Of a stretch of DNA of 64,000 nt, positions 43,073 through 51,662 are shown piece after piece. Within the stretch, counting starts at the first letter, position 1, and each line of letters opens with the position of its first letter. Location: NCBI RefSeq assembly GCF_002899675.1, contig NZ_PKUU01000002.1, positions 186,001 to 250,000 on the forward strand, in the 5' to 3' direction. The stretch is from Clostridium sp. chh4-2 (GTDB taxonomy: Bacteria > Bacillota > Clostridia > Lachnospirales > Lachnospiraceae). The notes beneath the pieces are model-generated. The model had not been told where the DNA came from, did not search any database, and saw nothing but the letters and a program-made list of their open reading frames with translations. The position numbers and the translations under genes were made by a program.

Positions 43073-43777
43073 ATGGCAATTCCAAAATATCAACAGATAA
43101 AACAGAGCTTATTATATGAAATCAAGAACGGTAAATTTTTACCGGGGGACAAATTTTACAGTGAAGCAGATTTAAAAAGCAAGTTCAATGTCAGCAGCAT
43201 CACAGCCGTGAAGGCGCTTCAATGTCTGACTAATGAAGGATATCTGGTAAGGTATCAGGGAAAAGGAACTTATGTTTCAAAAGCAAAACGGGGAAAGATT
43301 GTTAAGTTTTCCGACCGTGAGAAATACCAGGACGGACAGGAGAAGACAGAGATTCTGTCCATTCAGATGATAACGGATAAGAAAATCGCCTCCGAGTTAA
43401 ACATATCGGAGAAAGAGCCGTTTTATCACATCAAGCGCGTCCGCTGTGTGGACGATAAGCCGATCCTGGTACAGAACAGTTACATCATCCGGGAATTTAT
43501 CCGTCCTGAGGACGTGGAACATCCGGAACGTTTTACTTCCATCTATACAAAGATCCGTCAGGATTATGGAATCGATCTGTTCCAGGCGGATTCCAAGGAG
43601 ATCACCGAGATTGTGTATCCGACTCCGCAGGAAGAGCGGGAACTTTTAGGGCTTTTAGGCGATGCGCCGTCCGCATTTACAAAGAGATACACCTATCTTT
43701 TTGACGGCAGAACCATTGAGTATATTGAGATGTATAAGCGCTGGGATTATTTCAGCATCGAAATTGAACCGATTTAG
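43073..43777 (+). CDS. GntR-family regulator with UTRA domain
   Basis: The 234-residue protein has a GntR winged helix (AIPKYQQIKQSLLYEIKNGK then FYSEADLKSKFNVSSITAVK, residues 2-65) and a UTRA ligand domain (about 90-234; EPFYHIKRVRCVDDKPILVQ). UTRA domains bind sugar phosphates or related metabolites. ATG 43073 has AAGGAG 9 nt upstream; an upstream in-frame extension would cover an operator copy and is unlikely. It is the first gene of the PTS locus and the natural regulator of it. Confidence 0.92.
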   Translation: MAIPKYQQIKQSLLYEIKNGKFLPGDKFYSEADLKSKFNVSSITAVKALQCLTNEGYLVRYQGKGTYVSKAKRGKIVKFSDREKYQDGQEKTEILSIQMITDKKIASELNISEKEPFYHIKRVRCVDDKPILVQNSYIIREFIRPEDVEHPERFTSIYTKIRQDYGIDLFQADSKEITEIVYPTPQEERELLGLLGDAPSAFTKRYTYLFDGRTIEYIEMYKRWDYFSIEIEPI

Positions 43778-43797
43778 CAAGCAGAAGGGAGCAAGGT

Positions 43798-44223
43798 ATG
43801 GAAATCTTGATCGTTTCCCACCGCGGGATCGCAAGTGGGATAAAAAGCACAGTGGATATGGTACTTGGAGACTCCAGCCATATTAAGACAATTGAGCTGA
43901 CAGAAGAGGGCGTGGACAGCTACGTCAGAGAATTGGAAAGCTATCTGACCGGATGGCTGACGGAAGGCAGACAGGGAATCATATTTGCGGATATCAAGGG
44001 CGGAACCCCGTTTAATCAGGCGGAGCTTCTACTGAATAAGCACCAGCTGAAAGACCGGGCCAAGGTGATCAGCGGCGTGAATCTGCCCATGATCGTGGAC
44101 GCCTGTTTCAGAGAACTGGACGTCAATCGCCTGGAAGAACTTGAGGGCTTAATGAGCAATGGAAGAGAAGGCATCAGCTGCAGCGAACTTTGCGTGCAGA
44201 CCGATTCTTCAGACGATGAATAA
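43798..44223 (+). CDS. PTS mannose/fructose/sorbose family IIA
   Basis: The 141-residue protein begins MEILIVSHRGIASGIKSTVD; His8 is the expected phosphorylation site (the usual G/S-H-G context). It takes phosphate from HPr and passes it to IIB. FADIKGGTPFNQAE is the family's second landmark. Confidence 0.92.
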   Translation: MEILIVSHRGIASGIKSTVDMVLGDSSHIKTIELTEEGVDSYVRELESYLTGWLTEGRQGIIFADIKGGTPFNQAELLLNKHQLKDRAKVISGVNLPMIVDACFRELDVNRLEELEGLMSNGREGISCSELCVQTDSSDDE

Positions 44224-44237
44224 GGAGTGTAAATAAC

Positions 44238-45023
44238 ATGGAATTTCAATGGTGGCAGATATTATTATTGACTTTATATGCAGGCTTTGCATTTTATGAC
44301 GGAAATAACACAACCTTCGGTTTTGTAAAACCGTCTATGGCCGGATTCATGGCCGGTCTGATACTGGGAGATATTAAAACCGGTTTATTCGTAGGAGGTA
44401 CTTTAAACCTTTTGGTGCTGGGCGTTGGAAACTTCGGAGGAGCTTCCATTCCCGATTATATGACAGGCGCTCTGTTGGGAACCGCATTTGCAATTCAGAG
44501 CGGGGAGCCGGAACTGGGCGTTACATTGGCAATTCCCATCGGACTTTTGATGATCCAGCTGGACATCCTGGCCAGATTCAGCAATACGTTTTTCCAGCAC
44601 AGAGCGGAAACTTATGTATCGGAAGGCAAATTCGACAAGGCTGCTAAGATGAACATACTGGGACTGATTCCACAGTCCTTATCCAGAATGCTTCCGGTAT
44701 TTGTAGCTCTGATTTTCGGTTCCACCTTTGTTCAGCTGGTGGTGGACAACATTCCGATGTGGCTGATGAGCGGACTGAAGACAGCGGGCGGAATTCTTCC
44801 TGCGCTGGGAGTTGCAATCCTTCTCCGGTATCTGCCGGTGAGCAAAAATATTCCTTATTTAATTCTCGGTTTTGTGCTGGCGGCCTATCTGAAGGTGCCG
44901 GTGCTGGGCGTGGCCTTAGTCGGTGTGGCCCTGGCGATTCTGGTGTTCCAGAATGATAAGGAGGACCAGCCTAAGGCGGCTGAAAGTCCGGTTATGAATG
45001 CAGGAGGTATGGGTGATGAGTAA
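44238..45023 (+). CDS. PTS mannose-family IIC
   Basis: The 261-residue membrane protein has the EII-Sor layout: FYDGNNTTFGFVKPSMAGFM early, followed by GLFVGGTLNLLVLGVGNFGG. IIC forms the sugar channel with IID. It overlaps the IID gene by 8 bp. Confidence 0.92.
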   Translation: MEFQWWQILLLTLYAGFAFYDGNNTTFGFVKPSMAGFMAGLILGDIKTGLFVGGTLNLLVLGVGNFGGASIPDYMTGALLGTAFAIQSGEPELGVTLAIPIGLLMIQLDILARFSNTFFQHRAETYVSEGKFDKAAKMNILGLIPQSLSRMLPVFVALIFGSTFVQLVVDNIPMWLMSGLKTAGGILPALGVAILLRYLPVSKNIPYLILGFVLAAYLKVPVLGVALVGVALAILVFQNDKEDQPKAAESPVMNAGGMGDE

Positions 45024-45813
45024 GAATAACGAGATGTCGGGAGTAAAAAAACAGACATTCTGGAGATGGTACTTCTTAGGCGGAGCAGGATGGAATTATG
45101 AAAAAATGCAGGGCTTAGGATACTATTTCAGCATGCTTCCCCTGGTTAAAAAATGTTATCAGAACGAAGAAGATAAAAAAACTGCTGCTATGACGGAACT
45201 TCAGTTTTTCAATACCAACAATACCATGGCTCCCATCATCATGGGCGTGGACAATGCCATTCAGGAAGAAAAGGGCATTGATGCCATTGATACGGTAGCA
45301 TCTTTAAAAACAGGTATGATGGGACCTTTGGCCGGAATCGGCGACACTCTGTTTCACGTGATTCCATCCACCATCATCGGCTCCATCGCATCTTATATGG
45401 CGCTGGAAGGAAGTCCGGCCGCATTAATTCTCTGGATTTTGTTCGGAATTCTGCGCCTCGGCTTCATGAGAAGCTTTTTCGCCATGGGATACCGGGAAGG
45501 CGCTAAGGTTGTAAGCGAACTGGGAAACCGTTTAAAGAAGATTACAAAGGCGGCCAACGTGCTGGGAATCATGGTGATCGGGGCGTTGGTGCCGTCGGTA
45601 GTCAACGCGAAGTTTGCCTATGTATTTAACATGGGAGAGGTTACCAAGTCGGTTCAGGAACTGGCAGACCAGATCATGCCTGCGCTGGCGCCTGCATTGG
45701 TGGTATTTTTCACCTATTGGATGCTGGGCAGAAAGAAGATGAATTCAACCAGAGTTACGTTCCTGCTGGTGTTTGTGGGAATTATCGCATATAATTTGAA
45801 AATATTTGGTTAA
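45016..45813 (+). CDS. PTS mannose-family IID
   Basis: The 265-residue protein has the IID landmarks GAGWNYEKMQGLGYYFSMLP and FFNTNNTMAPIIMGVDNAIQ, then GPLAGIGDTLFHVIPSTIIG. The ATG at 45016 follows AGGAGG with 8 nt; an earlier in-frame ATG lies in the ribosome site. Confidence 0.93.
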   Translation: MSKNNEMSGVKKQTFWRWYFLGGAGWNYEKMQGLGYYFSMLPLVKKCYQNEEDKKTAAMTELQFFNTNNTMAPIIMGVDNAIQEEKGIDAIDTVASLKTGMMGPLAGIGDTLFHVIPSTIIGSIASYMALEGSPAALILWILFGILRLGFMRSFFAMGYREGAKVVSELGNRLKKITKAANVLGIMVIGALVPSVVNAKFAYVFNMGEVTKSVQELADQIMPALAPALVVFFTYWMLGRKKMNSTRVTFLLVFVGIIAYNLKIFG

Positions 45814-45827
45814 GGAGGATTTTATAT

Positions 45828-46307
45828 ATGAAGGGATTTGTACATATCAGAATTGACGACCGCCTGATTCACGGACAGGTGGCAACACGCTGGTCTACCG
45901 GTTTAAGGGTAAACAGAATTATGGTTATTGATGACAAAGTGGCTGCAAATGATGACGAAAAGGCGATTCTGCGCATGGCGGCGCCTTCCGGAGTGAACAC
46001 CTCCATTCTCCCATTTGAAAAAGCGGTTGCCAACATTAAAAACGGCAATTATGACGGTCAGAGAGTGATGCTGATCGTAAAGTCTCCTGAGATTCTGGTG
46101 GAGATGATGAAACAGGGTGTGGATCTTCTTCCGGTTAATATCGGAAATCTGTCCAACCGTCCGGGAACCACCCAGTATAAGAAATCCATCAGCATGACGC
46201 CGGATGAGAGGAAAGCGGTTGACCAGCTTCTTGCAGCAGGAATTAAAGTGACTGCCCAGATGGTTCCGGATGAACCGGAAACCAGCATCGAAGCATTTTT
46301 AAAATAA
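45828..46307 (+). CDS. PTS mannose-family IIB
   Basis: The 159-residue protein has RIDDRLIHGQVATRW; His15 is the phosphorylated residue that phosphorylates the incoming sugar. AAGGAGG lies upstream. The set IIA-IIC-IID-IIB is complete. Confidence 0.93.
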   Translation: MKGFVHIRIDDRLIHGQVATRWSTGLRVNRIMVIDDKVAANDDEKAILRMAAPSGVNTSILPFEKAVANIKNGNYDGQRVMLIVKSPEILVEMMKQGVDLLPVNIGNLSNRPGTTQYKKSISMTPDERKAVDQLLAAGIKVTAQMVPDEPETSIEAFLK

Positions 46308-46340
46308 GATTCGTCAGGATGGAAAGCCGGGGATCGAAGT

Positions 46341-47501
46341 ATGACTTTAGATAGAAATAAACAGATACTAATGGAAAAATCCCAGCAAATGACTTCGGAT
46401 CTGGTCTGTGGGGAGCTGGACTGGATCTGCGAAAAGCTGGATACTAACAGGAAACGGTTTCAGAACAATTTTCCGTCCGCATGTTCCGAACTGGGGCGGT
46501 ACCGGATCAAGGGAAATGACGACTGGACCAATGGTTTCTGGACAGGAATGCTATGGATGGCATACCTGCACACCGGGGATGAGACGTTCAAGACTCTGGC
46601 CCTTGACAATGTGGAAAGCTTTCGGAAACGGCTTTCGGATCATTATGTGCTGGACCACCATGACATCGGTTTCCTTTACAGCCCTTCCGTTGTGGCCGGA
46701 TACCGGATTACAAAGGATAAGGGACTCTTGGAACTGATTGTTCAGGCTGCCGGCTGTCTGGCAGGGCGTTTTCAGAAAAAGGGAGGATTTATCCAGGCGT
46801 GGGGAGCGTTAGACTGTGACAGAGAATATCGTCTGATCATCGATTCTCTGCTGAATCTGCCCCTGCTTTATGAGGCGTCCGCAATTACCGGAAATCCGGA
46901 ATATGCATCAACGGCAGATATGCATTATGACAGGGTTTTACACAATATTGTAAGGCCGGATTATTCCACCTACCATACATTTTACTTTGATCCTGCGACG
47001 GGGCTTCCTTCCCACGGCGCAACCCACCAGGGCTTTCGGGACGATTCCTGCTGGGCCAGGGGGCAGGCGTGGGCGGTTCTTGGAATCCCCCTTCACGTGA
47101 GAAAAGCGGCTGTCGCAGGAGAACGGGAAGTCTATGGAAAGATTGTGGATTATTTTATCGGTCATCTGCCAAAAGAGGAGATTCCATACTGGGATTTGAT
47201 CTTCACGGCAGAGGATAAACAGCCTTATGACAGTTCGGCCCTGGCAATCGCTGCCTGTGGCCTTATGGAAGCGGAAGCCGTTGGATATTACAAAGGCGCA
47301 GGGGAATTGGCAAAGGGAATGACGGCAGTTTTGGCGGAGCGCTGCACTTCCAGGAAGGAAGACGCGGAAGGTATTTTGCTCCACGGCGTCTATGCATTTG
47401 GAGAAGGAAAAGGAATTGATCAGGCGAATCTTTGGGGAGATTATTATTATATGGAAGCCTTAATGAGGCTGAAAAACCCGGGATGGGAGACGTTTTGGTA
47501 A
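46341..47501 (+). CDS. GH88 unsaturated glucuronyl hydrolase
   Basis: The 386-residue protein fits GH88: NDDWTNGFWTGMLWMAY, then LDHHDIGFLYSPS with Asp108, and LIIDSLLNLPLLYEAS with Asp168. These two Asp residues correspond to the pair known from the Bacillus enzyme. GH88 removes the 4,5-unsaturated uronic acid from lyase-made oligosaccharides by hydration. There is no signal peptide, so it acts on PTS-imported sugars in the cytoplasm. The stop lies 14 bp before the GH35 start. Confidence 0.93.
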   Translation: MTLDRNKQILMEKSQQMTSDLVCGELDWICEKLDTNRKRFQNNFPSACSELGRYRIKGNDDWTNGFWTGMLWMAYLHTGDETFKTLALDNVESFRKRLSDHYVLDHHDIGFLYSPSVVAGYRITKDKGLLELIVQAAGCLAGRFQKKGGFIQAWGALDCDREYRLIIDSLLNLPLLYEASAITGNPEYASTADMHYDRVLHNIVRPDYSTYHTFYFDPATGLPSHGATHQGFRDDSCWARGQAWAVLGIPLHVRKAAVAGEREVYGKIVDYFIGHLPKEEIPYWDLIFTAEDKQPYDSSALAIAACGLMEAEAVGYYKGAGELAKGMTAVLAERCTSRKEDAEGILLHGVYAFGEGKGIDQANLWGDYYYMEALMRLKNPGWETFW

Positions 47502-47515
47502 GAGAGGAAAAGGAT

Positions 47516-49282
47516 ATGAGTTCATTTGAGATAGGCAGAGAGTTTCTTTTAGACGGTAAGCCCATGAAGATTTTATCGGGAGCCGTACATTATTTCCGGA
47601 TTGTGCCGGAATGCTGGGAGGACTGTCTCTACCATTTAAAAGCGCTGGGATGCAATACGGTGGAAACTTATATCCCCTGGAATCTGCATGAACAGGAGGA
47701 AGGAATCTTCGATTTTAAGGGAATGAAAGATGTGGAGGCATTCCTTCGCCTGGCACAGAAGATGGGATTGTACGCAATTGTGCGCCCCAGCCCTTATATC
47801 TGCGCGGAATGGGAGTTCGGCGGACTTCCGGCCTGGCTGCTCCGGTACGAGGGGATGAAGGTGAGAACCAATACACCTTTATTTCTTGAAAAGGTAGAGA
47901 ATTATTATAAAAAGCTGTTTCCGATCCTCACCCCTTTTCAGATCACAAACGGCGGCCCCATTCTGATGATGCAGGTGGAAAATGAATACGGTTCTTTTGG
48001 AAACGATAAAGAATATTTAAAACAGATCAGGCGTTTCATGCTGGAACAGGGAGTGGAGGTTCCGCTGTTTACATCGGACGGTTCCTGGATGCAGGCGCTG
48101 GAAGCCGGAAGCCTGATTGAGGAAGACGTCTTTGTCACGGCAAATTTCGGCTCCCGGTCCGATGAAAATCTGGACATTCTGGAAGCATTTTTTAAAAAAC
48201 ACGGAAAACAATGGCCGCTTATGTGCATGGAATTCTGGGACGGCTGGTTCAACCGTTGGAAGGAACCGATCGTGCAAAGGGATGCCAAAGAACTGGCCGG
48301 CGAAGCGGAAACTCTGTTAAAGCGGGCCAGCATGAACCTTTACATGTTCCAGGGCGGCACCAATTTCGGCTTCATGAACGGCTGCTCAGCCAGGGACCAG
48401 CTGGATCTGCCGCAGGTAACTTCCTATGACTACGGCGCCCCTATGACCGAATGGGGGGAAGCGGGAGATAAATTTACAGAGCTTCAAAAAGCCATCAAAA
48501 AAGTTCTGCCGGATGTCATCCAGGAAGAACCCAGGGAAAGGAAACGCACCGCTTACGGAGAGCTCTTTGTAAACAGAAAGGTTTCCCTGTTTGCCGCAAC
48601 GGATTCCCTTGCCCCAAAGCAGCACAGCGAACACCCGCTCACGATGGAAGAAGCCGGAACCGGATACGGCTACATGCTCTATCATAAAGAGGTCGAAGGA
48701 TATGAGCAGCCTGAGAAAATTAAGATCGTGGAAGCTTCCGACCGCGTCCAGCTGTTTGTAAACCATCGATGGTCAGCAACCCAGTATCAGGATACGTTGG
48801 GAAAGGATCTGGAAGTCTATCTGGACAAACACAATTCTATCGACATTCTGGTAGAAAACATGGGCCGGGTCAATTACGGCTATAAACTGGTAGCCCCCAC
48901 GCAGAAAAAGGGAATCCGCTCGGGTGTCCGTGTGGATATCCATTTCGAAAGCGGCTGGGACCAGTATGCTCTTGATTTTAGCAATATTGAAAAACTGGAT
49001 TTCACAAAAGGCTGGGAAGAGGGAGTTCCCGCTTTTTACGAGTTCGAATGGGATGCCAAGGAGTGCCATGATACATTCCTGGACTGCAGCAGCCTGGGAA
49101 AAGGCGCAGCCTTTATCAACGGTTTCCACCTGGGCCGCTACTGGTCAGCCGGCCCCATCTGCTATCTGTACATACCGGCCCCGCTATTAAACCCCGGCCC
49201 CAACAAACTCGTAATCTTCGAAACCGAGGGCACCCCAATAACCAAAGTTTCCCTGACCGACCATCCTGTTTATTTAGTTTAG
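47516..49282 (+). CDS. GH35 beta-galactosidase
   Basis: The 588-residue enzyme has all GH35 motifs: KILSGAVHYFRIVPECWEDC, ETYIPWNLHEQ, AEWEFGGLPAWLL, QVENEYGSFG with the acid/base Glu157, and MCMEFWDGWFNRW with the nucleophile Glu239. Beta-sandwich domains fill the C-terminal part. There is no signal peptide; it is probably cytoplasmic, like BgaC of Streptococcus pneumoniae, which is also linked to a mannose-family PTS. ATG 47516 follows AGAGGAAAAGG. A large inverted repeat begins 8 bp after the stop. Confidence 0.95.
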   Translation: MSSFEIGREFLLDGKPMKILSGAVHYFRIVPECWEDCLYHLKALGCNTVETYIPWNLHEQEEGIFDFKGMKDVEAFLRLAQKMGLYAIVRPSPYICAEWEFGGLPAWLLRYEGMKVRTNTPLFLEKVENYYKKLFPILTPFQITNGGPILMMQVENEYGSFGNDKEYLKQIRRFMLEQGVEVPLFTSDGSWMQALEAGSLIEEDVFVTANFGSRSDENLDILEAFFKKHGKQWPLMCMEFWDGWFNRWKEPIVQRDAKELAGEAETLLKRASMNLYMFQGGTNFGFMNGCSARDQLDLPQVTSYDYGAPMTEWGEAGDKFTELQKAIKKVLPDVIQEEPRERKRTAYGELFVNRKVSLFAATDSLAPKQHSEHPLTMEEAGTGYGYMLYHKEVEGYEQPEKIKIVEASDRVQLFVNHRWSATQYQDTLGKDLEVYLDKHNSIDILVENMGRVNYGYKLVAPTQKKGIRSGVRVDIHFESGWDQYALDFSNIEKLDFTKGWEEGVPAFYEFEWDAKECHDTFLDCSSLGKGAAFINGFHLGRYWSAGPICYLYIPAPLLNPGPNKLVIFETEGTPITKVSLTDHPVYLV

Positions 49283-49290
49283 AAAGAAAC

Positions 49291-49582
49291 GCCGGAAAGA
49301 AGGGAACACCTGGACGGCCGGCAGAAATGAAAAGGCATAGGGGATTCGAGTTTCGACCCTAAGTGATACTAGGCCGCCAAGAGCGGAAAAAGGCAGCGCG
49401 GCGCCATTCGCGATGAACTCTTTATGACTTCATTGCTCAGAGGCGCCTCAAATACTGATTCGGAATTCAGTATTTGTCTGCCTTTTTCCGCTCTTGCCGA
49501 CCAAGTATCACTAAGGGTCTGCAAACAATCCCCTATGCCTTTTCATTTCTGCCGGCCGCCCAGGTGCTCCCTTCTTTCCGGC
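49291..49582 (+). repeat. Giant inverted-repeat element 1 with conserved core
   Basis: A left arm of 105 bp (49291-49395) and a right arm of 104 bp (49479-49582) are near-perfect reverse complements (about 90 percent by eye). Outer ends are GCCGGAAAGAAGGGA and TCCCTTCTTTCCGGC. The 83-bp centre holds a 48-nt core (49400-49447) that folds into a stem-loop closed by GGCGCC/GGCGCC, and a hairpin AAATACTGA/TCAGTATTT (49450-49475). The core is shared with element 2 in reverse orientation. No protein is encoded. The element starts 8 bp after the GH35 stop. Confidence 0.9.
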
Positions 49583-49635
49583 TGTTGCTTGGCAAGCTGA
49601 GGATAAAAAAGATTTGGTGGATCAGTGAGTAAGTT

Positions 49636-49785
49636 TTACATCAAGCGTGAAGGCTTTTTCTGAAATGCCTTGACGATTTAATGTAAAGGGTGAGGTCATT
49701 TCGCGAAATGCCTTGACGTTTAAAGTAAAACCTGAAGGCATTTCTGAAAATCCCTTGATGGTCTATGTAAATGTGGCTCTATGTA
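49636..49785. repeat. Cluster of 43-bp palindromic repeats
   Basis: Three units at 42-43-bp spacing (marker GTGAAGGC-like at 49647, 49690 and 49732), plus a fourth partial copy, have the pattern TAATGTAAAGGG, a short hairpin around AAGGCATTTCTGAAA, and TGCCTTGACG. They match the pair at 23959-24054. The cluster lies between the two giant inverted repeats. Confidence 0.85.
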
Positions 49786-49800
49786 AACCAATGCACAACC

Positions 49801-50208
49801 ATTGTTTTTAACCAGGCCAGCGAAAACCAGCACAGAACCAGGAGGCGGAACCGGAAGGAACAGATCAGAGGGGCACCGAGCCGGGGAAGAAAGATACGGA
49901 TAAATGGGATCGTATGGAACCCCTTTAGAACTACTTAGGCCCGTAAGGGCAGAACGAGGCAGGTAAAAATTGATTTCCGTCTCAGTTTTTAAAGCGCCGC
50001 TGAGCAGCGAAGTCATAAAGAGTTCACTGCGAATGGCGCTGGCCTGCCTCGTTTTGTCCTTACGGGCCTTAGTAGTTCTTAGGGGCGAATCCCGAATCCC
50101 ATTTGTCCGTATCTTTCTTCCCCGGCCCGGTACCCCCTCTGATCTGTTCCTTCCGGTTCCGCCTCCTGATTCTGTGCGTACCCTTCGCCAACCCCGTTAA
50201 AAAACAAT
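49801..50208 (-). repeat. Giant inverted-repeat element 2 with conserved core
   Basis: Arms of 163 bp (49801-49963) and 166 bp (50043-50208) are imperfect reverse complements (about 85-90 percent). The best blocks contain CCAGGAGGCGGAACCGGAAG and GGGGAAGAAAGATACGGA. The 79-bp centre has the 48-nt core on the minus strand (50040-49993) and the AAAAATTGA/TCAGTTTTT hairpin (49965-49990). Compared with element 1, the core is 41/48 identical and the arms are diverged but still related. It begins 8 bp after the AraC stop at 50217, in that gene's sense direction. Confidence 0.9.
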
Positions 50209-50216
50209 CTTATTCA

Positions 50217-51095
50217 TTATTTTTTCTCGACCGCCACCCAGATTTCGCAGTAGTAGTCAGGAGACGACACGTCTGCGGACGGATAGGCCTCAAAGTCGGT
50301 TCCTCCGCAGGGCTGATATTCGCTTGCCGGGAAGAATTCGCTGAAAATCTGCTGATACAGTTTCTGGAAGGCTTCCGGCATCTTTCCTGTGCATGGAAAT
50401 ACCACATAGGTATGGGCCGGGATTTCCTCCACAATGAGATCGTTTTCTTCCAACGGCATTCCGTTATACATCGCTCCGATTGCATAAGGGAAGTTTTTTT
50501 CTGAGGCGTCTTTGCCGAAGCTGGCGCCTACAATGCAGTTTTTGAAGATATTGTCCTCAGGAATGTATTTGCACAATGAAGTGATTGTGCCGTCTTCCGT
50601 GCATTGCTGCCAGAATTTTGAGATTTCCACGGCCGTCAGTTCCTGGTTGCTGGAAACTTCTTTCTTTTTCATCACCAGCTTAAATGCTTTCTTTGTTTCA
50701 ATTCTGTAATCCATCGTATTTCCTCCGTTTAAAATAAGTTTTACGGAAAGACGGGAAAAAGACTTTAAAACGGCGCTGTTATTTTTAGCCTGGGAAGGTG
50801 CGATTCCGTGAAAACGGGTGAACGCCCGGCTGAAGCTTTCCGGAGTATCGTAACCGTATTTCAGGGCGATGTGGATGATTTTTTCATCTGAACTGAGGAG
50901 CTCGCTTCCGGCCAGGGACAGCCGTCTCCAGCGGATGTATTCCCCTAATGTAAACCCGCATAATATGCTGAATATGCGCTGAAAATGAAAGCTTGAGGAA
51001 TATGCCCGTTTTGCAGCTTCTTCAAAATCGATGGGTTCTGTAATATGATCCTCCACATAATCGATTGCCCTTTGTATGCCTGTTATCCAATCCAT
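50217..51095 (-). CDS. AraC-family regulator with GyrI-like effector domain
   Basis: The 292-residue protein has N-terminal AraC HTHs (about 5-105; ALKYGYDTPESFSRAFTRFH) and a C-terminal GyrI-like domain (about 126-292; KKAFKLVMKKKEVSS, EIPAHTYVVFPCTGKMPEAF, CEIWVAVEKK). This is the classic layout of small-molecule responsive AraC proteins. AAAGGAGAG lies before the ATG. It is a paralogue in layout of 10228-11097. Confidence 0.92.
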   Translation of the reverse strand: MDWITGIQRAIDYVEDHITEPIDFEEAAKRAYSSSFHFQRIFSILCGFTLGEYIRWRRLSLAGSELLSSDEKIIHIALKYGYDTPESFSRAFTRFHGIAPSQAKNNSAVLKSFSRLSVKLILNGGNTMDYRIETKKAFKLVMKKKEVSSNQELTAVEISKFWQQCTEDGTITSLCKYIPEDNIFKNCIVGASFGKDASEKNFPYAIGAMYNGMPLEENDLIVEEIPAHTYVVFPCTGKMPEAFQKLYQQIFSEFFPASEYQPCGGTDFEAYPSADVSSPDYYCEIWVAVEKK

Positions 51096-51276
51096 TGTTT
51101 CTCTCCTTTCCGTATGACCTTATCTTAAAGGATGGAAGCGGTTTTTTCTTGACTTTTTGTGCGGTGTGGTGTTTTGCCGGAAATCTGTATTTGGTTCATT
51201 ATACCGAAAAAAAATTGAAAAATACAGCCGTGCAATAAAAGATTAAGAAAATCGTCACGATAAGAAAATAGACAAT

Positions 51277-51325
51277 ATCGATAATCGATGTTACTATAAA
51301 GACAGAAGATATCGAATATCGATAT
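51277..51325 (+). promoter_or_regulatory. Twin PadR operator candidates
   Basis: ATCGATAATCGAT (51277-51289) and ATATCGAATATCGATAT (51309-51325) are related palindromes flanking a TATAAA box (51295-51300). No other such sites were noticed nearby. Autorepression by the downstream PadR protein is likely. Confidence 0.65.
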
Positions 51326-51350
51326 TAAAGATTTAAGGGGTGAAATGCTT

Positions 51351-51662
51351 ATGGCTAGAGAACAATTTCAGTCTCTGACGGAACAGATGTATTATACGCT
51401 TCTGGCATTGACAGAAGAGAGCTGCGGCGTGGATATAGCCCGAAGAGCAGGCGAAATCTCCCAAAACAGGATTCAGATTGGACCTGGCACTCTATATGCG
51501 CTGCTGGAAAAGTTTAAAGTGTCGGGAATGATTGCTGAGACTGCGATGGAAGGAAGAAAGCGTTATTATAAGATCACGCCCTATGGCAGAAAAGTTTTAA
51601 AGGAAGAATACGAACGGTTAAAGAAACTGGTGGAGGAGGGAATGCCATATGTTGAAACATAA
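51351..51662 (+). CDS. PadR-family transcriptional regulator
   Basis: The 103-residue protein is a single PadR winged helix: TEQMYYTLLALTEESCGVDI, then QIGPGTLYALLEKFKVSGMI, a wing with GRKRYYKITPYG and a dimerisation helix. ATG 51351 is 10 nt from AAGGGG; ATG 51345 (two residues longer) is also possible. It overlaps the DUF2812 gene by 14 bp. PadR/DUF2812 pairs are common in clostridia. Confidence 0.93.
   Translation: MAREQFQSLTEQMYYTLLALTEESCGVDIARRAGEISQNRIQIGPGTLYALLEKFKVSGMIAETAMEGRKRYYKITPYGRKVLKEEYERLKKLVEEGMPYVET

Noticed and set aside
49636..49785. CRISPR-like array of regular repeats
   Set aside because: The units abut without unique spacers, are themselves palindromic and degenerate, and no cas gene is present.
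49291..50208. Insertion sequence or composite transposon with long inverted repeats
   Set aside because: Each centre is only about 80 bp and holds no coding frame; the two elements are diverged in arms and no target duplication was seen. A non-autonomous element remains possible.
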